Shown here: positions 1 through 11,281 of the stretch, piece by piece
Layout of the letters: every line of letters starts with the position of its first letter
Position numbering within the stretch: the first letter of the stretch is position 1
Assembly (NCBI RefSeq): GCF_002575655.3
Contig: NC_053036.3
Coordinates: 198,308,788-198,372,787 of the forward strand
Direction: 5' to 3'
DNA: 64,000 nucleotides
Source of the DNA: Aegilops tauschii subsp. strangulata
Lineage: Eukaryota; Streptophyta; Magnoliopsida; Poales; Poaceae
Notes under the pieces: model-generated
Databases searched by the model: none
What the model was told of the DNA's origin: nothing
Seen by the model: only the letters and a program-made list of their open reading frames with translations
Translations under genes and position numbers: made by a program

Positions 1-2119
1 TTTGGCAGGCCCACGGTAGATAGAATACTTGGGTCGCCTGTTGAGCCGTAATATAGACATCAGGAACATTTAAATGGGTGCTTTGGTTGATTTCAACTAG
101 CCCTATATGTTCATGAGTTCTTCTAGTCTCCTTCGGCTGAAACCAATAACATTTGAAGACTACGACATTCGGTGGGTTTTCACCATAGAATAGAAGTTCA
201 TAAATTGCTTCAACTCTCCCATAATACTCGGTACCTCCTTCGCCGATAGCAGATACACAACTGCATTTTCACCCACAAGATAATTTCCCTCATAGCCGGC
301 CTTCCAAGATTGAACCATGCCTTTGGCTTCGTCCAGTTCTGCTTTCCTTTCGGTTCTTTCATGTTTTGTAACGGCCTATCACATAGCGCCTCCAGATCGA
401 CTCTAGCCTTAGTATTATCCTTTGACTTCCCATCTATGCCGAACAATGTACCAAAAAGTGCCTCGGCGATATTCTTCTCAGTGTGCATCACGTCGATGTT
501 GTGTGGGCAAAGGAGGTCTTTGAAGTAAGGCAGATCCCATAAGCATGTTTTGTGAGTCCAGGCGTGCTTAGAATTATACCCCTTGAAGTACCCTGGACGC
601 TCGGGATCTGGCTCGAGAGCGTTTAACTGATCCAGGGTCTGTTGGCCTGTCAATGCATGTGGTGCAGAGTTTTTGACAACTCTACCTCTGATGAAGTTCT
701 TCTTGTCTTTCCTGAACTTATGGCGAGGATTCAGGAACTCTCTATGTATGTCGAAGCAAGAAAACTTGCGACCGGCCTGAAGCCAACGAAACTCAAGAGC
801 TCCCTTGCATGTGGGGCACGGGAACCTTCCATGCACACACCAGCCAACGAATAGCGCATACGCCGGCAAGTCATGCGTCGAGTACATGTACCAGACACGC
901 ATTATGAAGTTCCGTTTGCTATAGGCATCGTATGTCTTGAACCCATTATCCCAGGCTTCTTGCAATTCGTCCTTAAGCGGTTGCATGTACACATTCATAT
1001 TTTTCCCCGGATAGTTGGGCCCTGGAATTATCAACGTCAGGAAAATGTTCTTTCTTTGCATAATCTGTCCGGGGGGAGATTGAGTGGAAAGACAAATACG
1101 GGCCAACAACTGTATTGGGCTGCCGTCATACCAAACACACTGAACCCATCCGTGCTGATGCCGACTCGAGGATGCCTCGGATCTGCCGCTTTGTCACCAT
1201 GTAATTCATCAAACTTTTTCCACGCAACACCATCCGATGTGTGTACAATCATCAGATTCCCATCCGCATCTAGTTCGGTTCTTTTGCCCGTTTTGTGCCA
1301 TGTCATCTGTCTGGCCGTCTCTTCGACCATGAAAAGACGTTGAAGTCTTGGTACGATTGGCATATACCGAAGAACACTAACGGGGATTTTGGTCTGTGTC
1401 TTCTCACCCATACCGTTGTCTACCACAACATACCTGGAAGACTTGCAAATGGGACAACAGTTCAAGTCCGCATAGTCAAGCCTAAACAAGACACATCCTT
1501 TCTCACAGGCATGTATCTTATCATAGGGCATCTTCAGTGCACGGAGGATTTTGTCCGACTGGTACAGGTTTGCAGGCATTACATGGCCTTTGGGTAGAAA
1601 GCGTCCAAATACTGTCATCATTGCATCGTAGCATTCTCTGCCCAAGTTGAACTGAGCCTTCAGAGCCATTACTTGTGAGATGGCATCCAACTGACAAAGC
1701 TCAGTGTGCTCATGGAGCGGACGTTTTGAAGACTCCAACATTTCATTGAAGGCCTTTGCAGATTCCTCCATCTCCTCGTCCGAATCCCGAGCATCATCAA
1801 AGTCTTGCACCATGTTTTCCATACCGGTACCATGCTCGTTGGTGCGATGACGATCCACCTCAGCTCGGTCACGTTGGGCAGACTCACCATGAAATGTCCA
1901 CACCGTATAATCGGGCGTAAAACCACTCTTCTGCAGGTGTTTGCCCATTTCAGCCTCTGTCCTCTTTTCCCAATTGCCGCACCGTAAACAGGGGCACCAG
2001 GTTTTCCTCTGGCCATTTGCAAATGCGGCTCACACAAACCCCTTGGTTTTTGTGAACCATTCAGTGCTCCATTTGTTCTGACCAGTGTGACCGGTGTACA
2101 TCCACGCACGATCACTCAT
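1..2119 (-). pseudogene. TNP2-type CACTA transposase, broken, C-terminus off window
   Basis: The gene would encode the nuclear DDE-type transposase that cuts and moves CACTA elements. The chosen start is the Met at 2119 (MSDRAWMYTGHTG), which opens a Transpos_assoc-like domain running to about 1880 (CPC..C pattern, then KSGFTPDYTVWTFHGE). The same frame continues to 1037 through the Transposase_21 region (ALKMPYDKIHACEKGC, then CCPICKSSRY). One in-frame TGA lies at 2030-2032. A frameshift near 1075 moves the reading frame; the domain then continues in 1109 to about 300 (LTLIIPGPNYPGKN, HDLPAYALFVGWC, CPHNIDVMHTEKN). At about 240 to 1 another frame resembles DUF4216 (YYGRVEAIYELLFYGE, QVFYLPWAC) and is open to the window edge. 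The DUF4218 block that normally lies between was not found, which suggests an internal deletion near 240-300. Transposase identity is secure; the gene is not functional as read. Confidence 0.9.
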
Positions 2120-2144
2120 CTTGACTTTCAGAGCTACTAGACAC

Positions 2145-2151
<7 letters not shown>

Positions 2152-2182
<31 letters not shown>
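2152..2182. repeat. (TA)n microsatellite
   Basis: An uninterrupted TA dinucleotide run of about 15 units lies just upstream of the transposase start (minus strand), in its likely 5' leader or promoter. Confidence 0.95.
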
Positions 2183-2185
<3 letters not shown>

Positions 2186-2279
2186 CACCATGTATGTATT
2201 CATCAGTTGATCTACTTTGTCAATTTTATTACGTCCATGCAACCTACACTCTAATAGGTAATGATAGGTCCTAATCCCA

Positions 2280-2497
2280 CCCGAGTATGTTTAGATTGGG
2301 TTCATTTTCCCATGCTATGCCCCGGATCCTACGCAAAATTTCGGCAGCACCTCCCCGCTGTTCTCTTGATACACGTCTCTGCAATAAACAGAGAGGATGT
2401 GTACCCGGAGAACAACAGGGGAGGCACTGACGAAATTTATGCGTCGGATCCGGAGCAAAGCATATGGGAAAACGAACCCAATCTAAACATACTCGGG
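2280..2497. repeat. 218-bp long inverted repeat (hairpin)
   Basis: The left arm 2280-2365 and right arm 2408-2497 are reverse complements at roughly 85% by eye. The short middle is itself partly complementary (GATACACGTCTCTG against CAGAGAGGATGTGTAC), so almost the whole block can fold on itself. It sits upstream of the transposase in element C1. Transcription through it would give a double-stranded stem; that role is inference. Confidence 0.85.
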
Positions 2498-2536
2498 CTG
2501 TCCATGGATAGCGTTGGACAATTCGAAAGAATCAAG

Positions 2537-2570
2537 GTTATAAATATGCAAATGCATGCATATTTATAAC
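2537..2570. repeat. 34-bp near-perfect palindrome
   Basis: GTTATAAATATGC at the left is mirrored by GCATATTTATAAC at the right around an AAAT/GCAT centre. It lies 40 bp outside the 218-bp hairpin. It could be a transposase-binding or cruciform-forming site; no function is shown. Confidence 0.85.
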
Positions 2571-2915
2571 TATGACGCTTTTGAACGGGAGACACATATT
2601 GGTTACGCATACTGATGATTCAAGACACATATATATCTAGCTATCAAGTTTCATCGAAATAGATCAAATAATTAATGGGGGAGGAGGACATGTCATTTGT
2701 GCTCACCCACGAACGAAGGGGCAGAGCTCGTCAAACGCACGGCGAGGTCGTCGAACACCAAACCTCGCAGCGATGAAACAACTGCACATTTAAAACTACC
2801 CGATCAACACAATTATATATGATGTTTTTCATAACAAAATCGAAAGATATATGACCTAACTAATAATTCACAAATATATGACCCCGTCGGCTTCTGGAAG
2901 GCCAAAGAACACCTT
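2571..2915. other. Element C1 interior, no gene seen
   Basis: AT-rich sequence between the hairpins and the GTCGGG array. I see no coding signal, RNA gene or repeat array here. Confidence 0.5.
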
Positions 2916-3600
2916 TTCGGGGTCGGGGTCTCGGGGTCGGGGTGTCGGGTCGGGGTGCCGGGTCGGGGTCGGGGTGCCGTGTCGGTGTCGGGGTCGGGGT
3001 GTCGGGTCAGGCTCGGGGTCGGGGTGTCGGGGTCGGGGTCGAGGTCGGGGTCGGGGTCTCGGGGTCGGGGTGTCGGGGTGTCGGGGGTGTCGTGTCGGGG
3101 GTCGGGGTGTCGTGTCGGTCTCGGGGTGCCGTGTCGGGGGTCGGGGTGTCGTGTCGGTCTCGGGGTGCCGTGTCGGGTTCGGGGTCTCGTGGTCGGGGTG
3201 TCGGGTCAGGGTGCCGGGTCGGGGTCGGGGTGCCGTGTCGGTGTCGGGGTCGGGGTGTCGGGTCAGGCTCGGGGTCGGGGTGTCGAGGTCGGGGTTGGGG
3301 TCGGGGTCTCGGGGTCGGGGTGTCGGGGTGTCGTGTCGGGGGTCGGGGTGTCGTGTCGGTGTCGGGGGTCGGGGTGCCGGGTCGGGGTCGGGGTTCCGTG
3401 TCGGTGTCGGGGTCGGGGTGTCGGGTCAGGCTCGGGGTCGGGGTGTCGGGGTCGGGGTCGGGGTCGGGTTCTCGGGGTCGGGGTGTCGGGGGTGTCGTGT
3501 CGGGGGTCGGGGTGTCGTGTAGGTGTCGGGGTGCCGTGTCGGTGTCGGGGTGCCGTGTCGGGGTCGGGGTGCTGTTTCGGGGTCGGGGCTTCGGGGTGTC
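2916..3600. repeat. GTCGGG-type minisatellite array
   Basis: About 685 bp built from GGGGTC, GGGGTGTC and GGGTGCC variants. Longer blocks recur: the stretch beginning CCGTGTCGGTGTCGG followed by GGTCAGGCTCGGGG appears near 2977, 3232 and 3396, showing higher-order duplication. The regular G3-G4 runs on the plus strand make G-quadruplex formation likely (inference). All three plus frames stay open only because the unit lacks stop codons. Confidence 0.9.
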
Positions 3601-3880
3601 TCCTCCTCCTCCTCCTCCTCCTCTTCTTCTTCTTCTTCTTCTTCTTCTTCTTCTTCTTCTTTCTCCTCCTCCTCCTCCTCCTCCTCTTCTTCTTCTTCTT
3701 CTTCTTCTTCTTCTTCTTCTTCTTCTTCTTCTTCTTCTTCTTCTTCTTCTTCTTCTTCTTCTTCTTTCTCCTCCTCCTCCTCCTCCTCCTCCTCTTCTTC
3801 TTCTTCTTCTTCTTCTTCTTCTTCTCCTTCTCCTTCTCCTTCTCCTCCTCCTCCTCCTCTTCTTCTTCTTCTTCTTCTTC
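3601..3880. repeat. (TCC)n/(TTC)n compound microsatellite
   Basis: Alternating blocks of CCT/TCC and CTT/TTC triplets, with the longest TTC block near 3688-3765. It abuts the GTCGGG array without a spacer. The strand asymmetry (pure pyrimidine on the plus strand) allows triplex formation. Confidence 0.95.
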
Positions 3881-3891
3881 CCCCTTCTACT

Positions 3892-3976
3892 TAACCTAAA
3901 CCTAAACTAACCTAAACTAAAAACCTAAACTAATTAAAACTAAACTATTTAAACTAATTAAACCTAAACTTAAACA
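3892..3976. repeat. Degenerate CCTAAA-rich tract
   Basis: Irregular copies of CCTAAA and ACTAAA. It resembles the plant telomere unit CCCTAAA, but no exact tandem of the 7-mer exists, so this is a low-complexity tract inside the CACTA element rather than a telomere. Confidence 0.7.
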
Positions 3977-4002
3977 GAAAAAAACAAAAAAACAGAAAAA
4001 AA

Positions 4003-4376
4003 AAAGGGAGGAGGGGCTCACTGTGGGGGAGGGCCGGGGCGGGGCCGGCGACGGAGGGCCGGGGCGGGGCGGTGGAGGAGGCGGGGCGGCGGGGGCCCGG
4101 CCGGCGGGGGGCCGGGGCGGCGGGGGGGATGGGGGGCGGGGGCCGGGGCGGGGCAGTGGAGGAGGCGGCGGGGGGCGCGGGACGGCGGGGGGCCGTGGCG
4201 GCGGTGGGGCGCGGGGCGGCGGTGGGGCGCGGGGCGGCGGTGGGGCGCGGGGCGGCGGGGGGCCGGGGCGGGGGGGCGACGGGGCGGTGGAGAGCCGGGG
4301 CGGCGGGGCGACGGGGCGGCGGCGCGCGGCGGGCGGCGGCGGGGTGGGAGGAGAAGGGCGAGGCGAGGACGAAGTG
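4003..4376. repeat. GGGGC-rich low-complexity tract
   Basis: Almost pure G/C sequence with many GGGG runs and the recurrent unit GCGGTGGGGCGCGGGGCG near 4198-4250. Both strands give long open frames of Gly/Ala or Pro/Arg, which are composition artefacts. G-quadruplex potential is strong (inference). Confidence 0.85.
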
Positions 4377-4411
4377 AGTAACGGGCGGGGGGTACCTGCC
4401 GTTAGGCAAGT

Positions 4412-4724
4412 GCCCTCTTTGCCGTCCGCCTTTCTGCCTCTTTGCCGTCCGCTAGCGGACGGCAAAGAGGTGGGCCGTTAGGATTTTTTCAAACGAGCGG
4501 GGGGTGGGGGCCACCACACTCTTTGCCGTCCGCCAGCGGACGGCAAAGATTCTTTGCCGTCAGCTGGCAAACGGCAAAGACCTGGCAGATGGCAAAGAGC
4601 TTCTTTGCCGTCAGCCTTTTCTTTGCCGTCTGTTTATGTGTAGCTGATGGCAAAGAGCTTCTTTGCCGTCAGCTAGCAGACGGCAGAGATCTGGCAGATG
4701 GCAAATTAGCTGATTCCAGTAGTG
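4412..4724. repeat. CACTA subterminal repeats and terminal inverted repeat (C1)
   Basis: At least ten direct and inverted copies of TTTGCCGTC(C/A)GC with the complement GCGGACGGCAAAG, ending in the terminal repeat at 4706-4724. Subterminal repeats of this kind are the known binding sites for CACTA transposase. The layout is repeated at both ends of element C2. Confidence 0.9.
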
Positions 4725-5264
4725 TATATTAATTGATAAGACTCGGATACATTTCATTTTGATTATTGTGCCAGACCTACAAATATGCCAATCGGGCTGA
4801 ATGTGCATTCAACAATAATAGTAGTATAGATGGACCATAAGTGGCACGCATTGGAAAGGGCCAAGATGCTGTACTAGCTTCGCTAAAAAAGGATGCTCTT
4901 CTAGCAAAAAAAAGTACAACGGCCTGTCTTATGTATGTTAGTTGATATTATTGATCCATATACTCTATAAGTGTTTATATGTCTGTTAGTTTTGTACAAT
5001 ATTGGTTGATTGACTCGGTATTTGAATCTTGATACAACGCTTGTGTACATATCTAAATGGGAGTGCGTGTGAAATTTGTGTTCGACATAAAGTGTTCCAA
5101 ATATTCGAATTCACCTTAAACTGGATTCTAGCTTCTGAATTCAAGTATCGGCGTTTGTAAATCATATTCATTATAACAGTGGAATACATCTTTGTCATGC
5201 TTTTGAAGATATATAAAAACACATAGAATGATTTATAAAGATTCGTATAGGAATACAAAATGGA
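4725..5264. other. AT-rich spacer, no gene seen
   Basis: Sequence between C1 and element A. No coding frame of weight, RNA gene or clear repeat was recognised. It may be the host flank of C1 or part of an older element. Confidence 0.4.
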
Positions 5265-5278
5265 TTCGAATTTAGTTG

Positions 5279-5940
5279 CCAGGGTAAACGTGGATGCTTA
5301 TTGTCCCAAAATTTGAAAGAAGCGGCAAAATGTCCACTCCCACGTCGGCTGCCCGATGCCAAGTGTTTGGGAGATGGAAATTACTGTCTACCCCTTACAT
5401 GGACAATTCATCAGCCCGATTTCCACTACTCTCAATAGGGGTAGATTAGTAACTTTAATTAGACATGACATGACCGCCTCTAAGCCCATTCCGACACCGT
5501 AGGTGCCAAACATGGGCGGCAAAACACATTTGATTCAAGCTCGTCCGAAAGACATCTGTTTCTCCCTCCATTTCCCCATTCATACATGGTGGGCGGCAAA
5601 ACAAACTCGACTCGGCCGAAATCGATGTAAGCAAATATTTTAAATAGGGGCAGGTTTGTAACTTCACTCAGACGTGACACAACCGCCCTACCTGTCAGCC
5701 CCATTCATACACCGTGGGCGCCAACCATGGGTGCCAAAACACCCTCTCCTCGCCTGAAATCGCTCTGGGCAAATATTGGCGAGATGTGAGATTACCGTCC
5801 TATCCCCAACCGACGAGACGTCGAAATTTTAAACGGGGGCTAAGTTCGTAACTTTCCCATATTTCAGACAGGCGCATCCCAAAAACATGGTTCCCCGTAC
5901 CTCTCCCTCCATTTTCCCATTAATACACCGTCCGCGCTAG
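5279..5940 (+). repeat. Diverged promoter-region repeats of element A
   Basis: Several imperfect copies of a module of about 150-200 bp: CCGTGGGCG, then CAAAACAC, CTCGNCNGAAATCG, TAAGTTCGTAAC and CATTCATACACCGT. The modules lie upstream of the first likely exon of the element A gene. The corresponding region of element B (reverse strand, about 53200-53650) has the same modules with GAAATCGCTCG. They look like duplicated promoter or 5'-flank segments. Confidence 0.6.
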
Positions 5941-6065
5941 AACACCATCCCCAGACCAGTCTCCTCCGTCCGCCACCCCATCCATCGCCACCATCCTCCA
6001 CCCCATCCATCGCCATCGCACCCCATCCGGAGCGCCAACCAAGACTGCATCATCCACTGCTAGAG

Positions 6066-9000
6066 ATGGACGTTTCTCATCCACGGCGACGGACCAAGAG
6101 CCTTGCACCGCGTCCTCTCGCTTCATCGATGCCATCGTCCTCTTTGTCGGGGCCACTCACACGACCTTCTCTTTCACCGCAACGGGACGTATCCCCCGAT
6201 GCACCCATCTACCATCGCAGATCTGCTTCAACGCCACCGACAACCATCACACCCCCGATGCCTACACGGCGCCGCAAGAGAGGTGGTACTTCATATCTCC
6301 TCAACCTTTTGATCTCAACCAGAAAATAGATCGTAACTTGGTTACTGTACTTTCTTTTCAGCTCTTAGAATTTAGTTCTTAGTTCGAAGCAAACAATGGA
6401 TGCTAAATAGCATTTCCCCGGTTTGCAGCTTCAAATCTGCCATGGCGCAGTCATAATAGGGTTTAATTGATCATGCTTAGGGTTTAATTGATCATGTTGG
6501 TTCCGTGGTAGTTTCTTTAATAGAAATCGGAGGGGGAACCCTCTTTTGCTAAAAAAATGCTTAGGGTTTCCCCCTTTTATGATCCCTATATGATGAACAT
6601 ACGTGCTTCGTGTCATGATAGCACTGCTCCACCCATCAAGCTAAGCAAGCTTAGTTGTTCAAATACGAATCTGATATTATTAAAACAGAGTCATTTAATT
6701 GGTCAGCTAAATATTCCTAATTTAGTTTTGAAAATGCATGTTCGCCGCTCGGGAGTGTATCTCTACAGGGTGGCCACGGTGGGCCACGGCCCACCCTAGG
6801 ATTTTGGGTCGACCCAGGCCCCGATTCCCCTCTGTTCTACTGCGCGCTTCCAATCCCTACTCACCCCCAGCCGCCTGCCTCGCCGGCGACTTGCCGTCCC
6901 CAGACGGTGTGACTCTAGGAGGAGACGCCAGACTAACAGGAGGTCAGGAGCCGCTCGCCCAACAGTGTCACCGCTGCTTGGGCACGCCGTCGTGCCTACC
7001 TTCCCAGTCCGTTCAGGGCTCAGGCATGTAGCACCCACTAAGCCAACCCGATTTATCCTGAGATACGTCCTCAACACTCCGCAGCCACTCCTCATCACCC
7101 ATTTTCTAATTGATTCATTACTCATTAGGCAGGACTGTAATTAGGGTTTGTTGTGTGCTGACTGCTACCTACACTTAATGGTTCAGATGTATTTCAGTAA
7201 TCTTGAGTACGTGTAAAGTTCACAGGGTTTCAAAATTCTGGCCATAGGAACAGACACTAGTCATTTTGGATTGTTGGTCGTAGTGACATTGACCCAGATT
7301 ACTACTGCAGGCCAGGTTTGTTGACAATTTTACTTGTCTTTCTTACTCATTTGATATGATCTCCAATTATTCACGTCGATTAGTTGCAAACAATAAGTGC
7401 TAGACAAACTTCTTGATTCAGATTTTGGACGGTCTCTTACTGCAGTTACAGTTCTGCATACTTGTCCTAGTAAGCTCACAAGTAAATGATTGATTCACTA
7501 CATCTATGCTTGCCTTGCCATATTTGTTGTCAGTATTCTTTTAGGCTGGACCACCCTGTTTCAAAATACTGGAAACGTAGACATGAGTGAATAGTATTTC
7601 TTTGTGTGATCTCTTCCATCATGTGTGGGCAACGAACACTGCATTGTATAGAAAGACAGTGTCATTTCCATCTTTTACATAGACTACGATCTTTTACATG
7701 GGATACAATCTGCCTACTTGCTTTGTGTCGCACTTCCAGCACTCCACCCTTGAAGCTAAACATTATGACACTCATAATTCCTTAGTTTATTTGTTCAAAT
7801 ACGAAATTGATATGATTCTAATGTTCCTACTTCAGTTTTGAAATGTGTGTCTGCCTGTTATAGAGACATAAGAGGTTTGTATTTTTGTGTGTGGTCTGGT
7901 CAGCACGGTTGGCGGGTGAACTTTGCATGTGCAGGGGTTAATAGGGAGACACTCTTCGATTTGAATCCGCAATGCATTCCATAGATAATCTGACTACTTT
8001 TTATGTTTTCATGAATCTCAGATTCTTAACAGCATCATAATGATTATGAGCTTGCGCGCATGAAAAGAATAAAGCAGAACAATGCCATGGCTATCAAACT
8101 TGGCATTAAGGGACTGAAATCAAGCCTGGATGCAATGCAATGCAAATGCTCTCCATCTACAGATTCATGCTCAGAATATGATCCTAACAGTGATTCTGAG
8201 CTAGAGGGAGACCTAAGTCAATGAGCTCCCTAGTGGAGGAGTCAGAGGTAGATGCCCTATCTTATTCGCCCATCAAGGTGCTTGCTCTAACTTTCCAAGG
8301 TTATATTAGTCGCACATATTTTTGCAACTGATGCTTTGCATTGCTTCTACTTTGTTGCACTGCCATTAGCTTAGTTTACACATCGTGTATGTGAATACGC
8401 CCTGCCTATCCATTTTCAGTACATATTCCATCTGTCATCATACCATATTTATCCATTCAAATGTTGTTCTTGTGTATCAGACGTTCAAAAGGAAGAGGGC
8501 GATTGCTGATCGCGGAGGAACAGGAGCAATGTATTTGGAAAAGGTAGTGACACCTGATAAATCAAATAGCCCATTAGGTGTAGTTGCAATATCACCTGAC
8601 CCACAAAACACCCCAACTCTAGCAGACTCTAGCCCTACTACACTGGTCATTTCTGATGCCCCAACTCAATTGACCCCAACTGCAGCAAACAGTATGATGA
8701 TACCAGTTGACATAGCACTAGCTCTACAACGCAAAACCCCCATTCTAGCAAAGAGTACACCAAATCCAGTTGCCAAATCCCTTTTCGAACCAGATAGAGC
8801 CCCAATTGCAGCAAATAGGACCCCTGTTCCATTTCTTCCCAGTTTAGAAGACGAAGCTTATATTGTTGTCAGGAACTTTGTGTGCATATTTCCTTCATGG
8901 AAAGATTATACCGTAGACACAGAAAGATTTCCAGTCTTCCTCCGCAACTAACGCGTAAGTAATGTCTAATGTTATTCATGGTAATTACTGCATATGTTTC

Positions 9001-10977
9001 TGCTGATAGAAGGCACAAGATTTCATTCTTTTAAATAGGCGAGGACCAAACTGGTTTGTCAAGATGAGCAAGGGTTGGTTGCACTTTTCAAGCACTCGTT
9101 GATGAAGTGTCATTCCTACCTGAGGCAAGCGCGCTTCGATGGCAAGCCTCTAAACGAAATTTCTGTAAAGTCTCCGGTGCTACATTTATCAGACAGTGAC
9201 TGGAATAATCTTGTTACACATTGCTCTCGTCTGCAGCGTAAGGTACTGTCTATGATATCACATCACAATTTGAACTACATTTCTGCATTTGCCTTAATGT
9301 CTCACTTGTACGAAAACTGTTAGCAGAAGAACATTCATTCTCAAGGGACCACAGAATATCGCAACTATACCGCACACTGCATTGCTCTTGTGAGTACCTC
9401 TTTCCCTGTATGACCATACTTACTTTCATAGCTATTCGATTATGTAGCATCACTGCACATGTTAGCCTCGTTATTGTCCATTTGGTGGACATTATAAGAT
9501 CCGTATGGACTCTTACATAAATATAGAATCAACCCAATGCTTTTTGAAGAGGTTTAGCTCTGCAGTCCTCTTGTAAGGACTGAATGTCGTCTATCACCGT
9601 ACTTACATTAACAGCTACTCCCTCCGTCCCATAATATAATAACATTTTGTACAGTACACCAGTGTTCAAAACACTCTTGTATTATGGGAAGAGGGATTGG
9701 TTCATTGTGTAGTATTCAGCATCTTATCTCCCTCGCCCACCATTTACTAAAAAATGTCAGATCTATATTTAATCTTACCAAATATTTGAATACACAGACA
9801 ATGCTAGTGCAAAAGTGTAGCCCATTGCTCTTGTCAGTACATTTTGTCCTGTAACGCTTGTACTTCCAGGGATTGGTAGTTGATTATGTATCATCAATCT
9901 GCATCTTATCTTCATTATCCTCTGTCCCTTCCAGTATTATCATAACTATAATTACTCTCTACAAAATGTAGAGTATAGGCAATGCTTATGAAGAAGATTT
10001 TGTGCTAAAATTCTTGAGTTATCCTTCCCTTGACATGGAGAAGGGCATTATAAAGCCGGTGTTAACTGTTAATGTAAGTCAGTCCTTCTAAGCCTTTATC
10101 CTCAACTGTTGTTTAATTTGCTCAAACACCCTATCATTTATTGCTGTTTAGTTTGCTATTTCTATCAAAATGCATGTTCGCAAGAACCGTAAGTTCCAAG
10201 TTTTACTTGTAAAACCAAATTCCTTATTCATACCATGCACATTACTCAATACTCCCTATATGTATGCTTGTTTTTGTGGATCTATAATCCAGTGTGTGGT
10301 GAAGTAGCCCACGTTTGCACCTTGTCATCTCCTGTTTTATCTTACTGATGTGGCTGATGATATGAACAACATGCCATGCACATTAACCAAAATAGATACA
10401 ATGATTGTCTTTGCCCTTCATCTATGCTTGTTATGTTGACATGGTAATCCAGTAGTGTGGTGAAGCTCCCCGCATTATGAACAATGCCAAATTATGCTAT
10501 TGATATTTTGAACTTACTCTTTATTTTCTAATTTGAAATTGGATGGAATTGACAGCACAATTATCATCTTTGTTTATACATGTGCAAAACCTGTCATTGC
10601 TCTGCTTCTTTCAGGGTGATATGCCTGATGGCATGCACAAGTCTGCTGAAGGCTGTGAGACAAACCCAACATATATTGCAGCAAAGAAGGCAAAACATCT
10701 TGATGATAGCGAGACAACCCCAAAGTCTTGTCTTGATGAAGTGTTCAAGTTACTTGAGACTAGCAGTCAGACAAGCTCACATAATTTGTTGTCTGAATCT
10801 GTTCGACTTCTTCAGTCCCAAGTTCTAGCAGAAAGGCATTTTGCAACTCAACTTTGACTTGAAGTCCTATCTCTAAGAAAGATTGCGGAGAACACCAATG
10901 AGAACCTCATTGCTAAACAGCTACACCTGGAAGCTATGACCGACATGCTAGGCTGGTCTCACAGCCTTGCTCAGTAG
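6066..10977 (+). pseudogene. Multi-exon gene of unknown function in element A (decayed)
   Basis: I do not recognise a function. A candidate first exon starts at Met 6066 (MDVSHPRRRTK, Ser/Pro-rich). Later exon-like blocks are 8034-8276 (NDYELARMKRIKQNNAMA, then acidic SEYDPNSDSELEGD), 8479-8951 (TFKRKRAIADRGG, then a Thr/Pro-rich stretch), 9045-9243 (DEQGLVALFKHSLMKCHSYL, DWNNLVTHCSRLQRK) and 10612-10977 (GDMPDGMHKSAEGCETN, a helical tail). The joint at 8276 (AAG/GTGCTT) and the acceptor before 8479 (TATCAG) look real. A single-base frameshift near 8220 and stops near 10857 and 10976 break it. Element B carries a homologue with the same ACTTTCC/GTGCTTGCTCTAAC-type splice site context. Low-complexity acidic and basic patches would suit a nuclear protein, but this is only a guess. 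Confidence 0.5.
9618..9697. mobile_element. Stowaway-type MITE (degenerate)
   Basis: Starts CTCCCTCCGTCCCATAATAT after a TA and ends TATTATGGGAAGAGGGAT, which is an imperfect terminal inverted repeat of the Stowaway (Tc1/mariner-derived) kind. It is about 80 bp and lies in an intron-like part of element A. The right end is mutated relative to the usual GGAGGGAG. Confidence 0.75.
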
Positions 10978-11281
10978 CTCGCGTAGCAGTTTCCGCGCAA
11001 GGCTAACCTTTCTTGAACTGTCTTGGAAGTGGTCTCGGTTCAATATTATTTTGTTACGCAGCAATGGTGCCCGGTTTTTGTAATCTGCTTCTTCGTTGCG
11101 CTTTATGATCACTGGTGGCGAACTTCGAAGCCCAGCGGATGTAATATACCATAAATCCTTTATTGTATAGTGTAGGTTTACTCTAAGTTACTATGTCGTA
11201 ATTTCTTTATTGTATAGAGTAGGTTTGTTCTTAATTCCTACTAGTTACTGCCATCATTCGCTACATGGAAAAAAAATTGAT

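Larger units (their letters stand above)
1..4724 (-). mobile_element. CACTA (En/Spm) element C1, one end, truncated by window edge
   Basis: This is one end of a class II CACTA transposon. The right terminus at 4706-4724 reads, on the minus strand, CACTACTGGAATCAGCTAA, and is preceded by clustered TTTGCCGTC-type subterminal repeats. The transposase lies inward on the minus strand. The first 34 or so terminal bases match the left terminus of the complete element at 38412, so both belong to one family. The interior is unusual for its arrays: a (TA)n run, a long hairpin, a GTCGGG minisatellite, TTC/TCC runs and a GGGGC tract. The other terminus lies outside the window, so the target-site duplication cannot be checked (TAT follows the end). 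Confidence 0.9.

Noticed and set aside
2878..3910. Long plus-strand open frames (up to 322 codons) in three frames
   Set aside because: They translate the GTCGGG and TTC/TCC arrays; all frames are open because the repeat units lack stop codons. No protein-like composition.
3892..3976. Telomere repeat
   Set aside because: Only irregular CCTAAA-like words; no run of the exact plant telomere 7-mer.
3917..4481. Pro/Ala/Arg-rich and Gly-rich frames of 150-180 codons on both strands
   Set aside because: Composition artefact of the GGGGC tract; both strands are open at once.
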